Below are positions 63,549 to 64,000 of a DNA stretch of 64,000 nucleotides, piece after piece. Source of the DNA: Candidatus Cloacimonadota bacterium (GTDB lineage Bacteria; Cloacimonadota; Cloacimonadia; Cloacimonadales; Cloacimonadaceae); the NCBI GenBank assembly GCA_029781115.1, contig JAKOXG010000010.1, positions 115,877 to 179,876 on the forward strand. The letters run 5' to 3'. Both the position numbers and the translations under genes were made by a program. Positions within the stretch are counted from its first letter, which is position 1, and each line of letters opens with the position of its first letter. The notes under the pieces were generated by a model. The model did no database searches. It worked only from the letters and a program-made list of their open reading frames with translations, and was not told the origin of the DNA.

Positions 63549-63631
63549 CGCAAAAGCCTCTTTACTTTTGCAATAGTTTTATAATGTTCCGCGGCGTAAT
63601 CAAAATAAAGTCCAACACAAGAGAATAAAAT

Positions 63632-64000
<369 letters not shown>

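Overview
The window reads as a contiguous piece of a Gram-negative, anaerobic, amino-acid- and organic-acid-fermenting bacterium, most likely a member of Cloacimonadota close to Candidatus Cloacimonas. The strongest pointer is a 3-keto-5-aminohexanoate cleavage enzyme (47861-48685). Its residues fall on exactly the numbered active-site positions recalled for the structurally studied Cloacimonas acidaminovorans enzyme (E14, H46, H48, S82, T106, E143, R226, E230, D231). Kdo transferase and a predicted outer-membrane protease support a diderm envelope. 2-oxoacid:ferredoxin oxidoreductase, B12-dependent ribonucleotide reductase, radical-SAM enzymes and a 2-hydroxyacyl-CoA dehydratase activator support anaerobiosis. 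This is a core chromosomal region: no phage, insertion sequence, CRISPR array or toxin-antitoxin module was seen.

Layout. 1-1280: end of a ferredoxin-dependent 2-oxoacid oxidoreductase operon. 1301-5132 (minus): YitT-like membrane protein, asparagine-synthase-like protein lacking the N-terminal Cys, LEA-2 lipoprotein. 5210-10511: nucleoside kinase, mutL, miaA and a parvulin without a signal peptide. 10637-10994: tmRNA. 11313-21082: uvrA, GH13 amylase, coaBC, SDR, DUF3108, queA, birA. 21083-21730: long noncoding gap. 21731-32669: dnaN, recF, UMF1/MFS, PotD-like lipoprotein, aspS, purN, mtaB, outer-membrane metalloprotease. 33079-37170: thiolase, class III aminotransferase, pyrG. 37321-37398: tRNA-Asp. 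37448-57903: one long plus-strand run (kdtA, amrS, NusG-II protein, a glycosyltransferase-Ppx/GppA fusion, miaB, yicC, rnr, murI, kce, nrdJ, apbE, folE2, M16 peptidase, dehydratase activator, PHP phosphatase). 58278-63378: GNAT, holB, murJ, uvrC. 63435-64000 (minus): 5S rRNA and the 3' part of 23S rRNA, converging on uvrC.

Genes mostly overlap by ATGA or lie a few bases apart, so most of the window is a few long co-transcribed runs separated by five or six real gaps. Functional themes are repair (mutL, uvrA, uvrC, recF), replication (dnaN, holB), tRNA modification (miaA, miaB, mtaB, queA, folE2), trans-translation and RNA decay (tmRNA, rnr, yicC), envelope (kdtA, murI, murJ) and amino-acid/organic-acid fermentation (kor, thiolase, kce, activator).

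The less ordinary signals are: (i) an 83-nt palindromic element in three separate intergenic gaps with a 32-nt core differing at only two positions; (ii) a one-protein fusion of an L-arabinokinase-like glycosyltransferase domain to a degenerate Ppx/GppA domain; (iii) a CTP synthase in which the catalytic His is Gln and the Gln after the nucleophile loop is His; (iv) an asparagine-synthase-like protein without its Cys nucleophile; (v) a large gluzincin-type protease predicted to sit in an outer-membrane barrel. All functional statements rest on reading motifs by eye; no database search was run.
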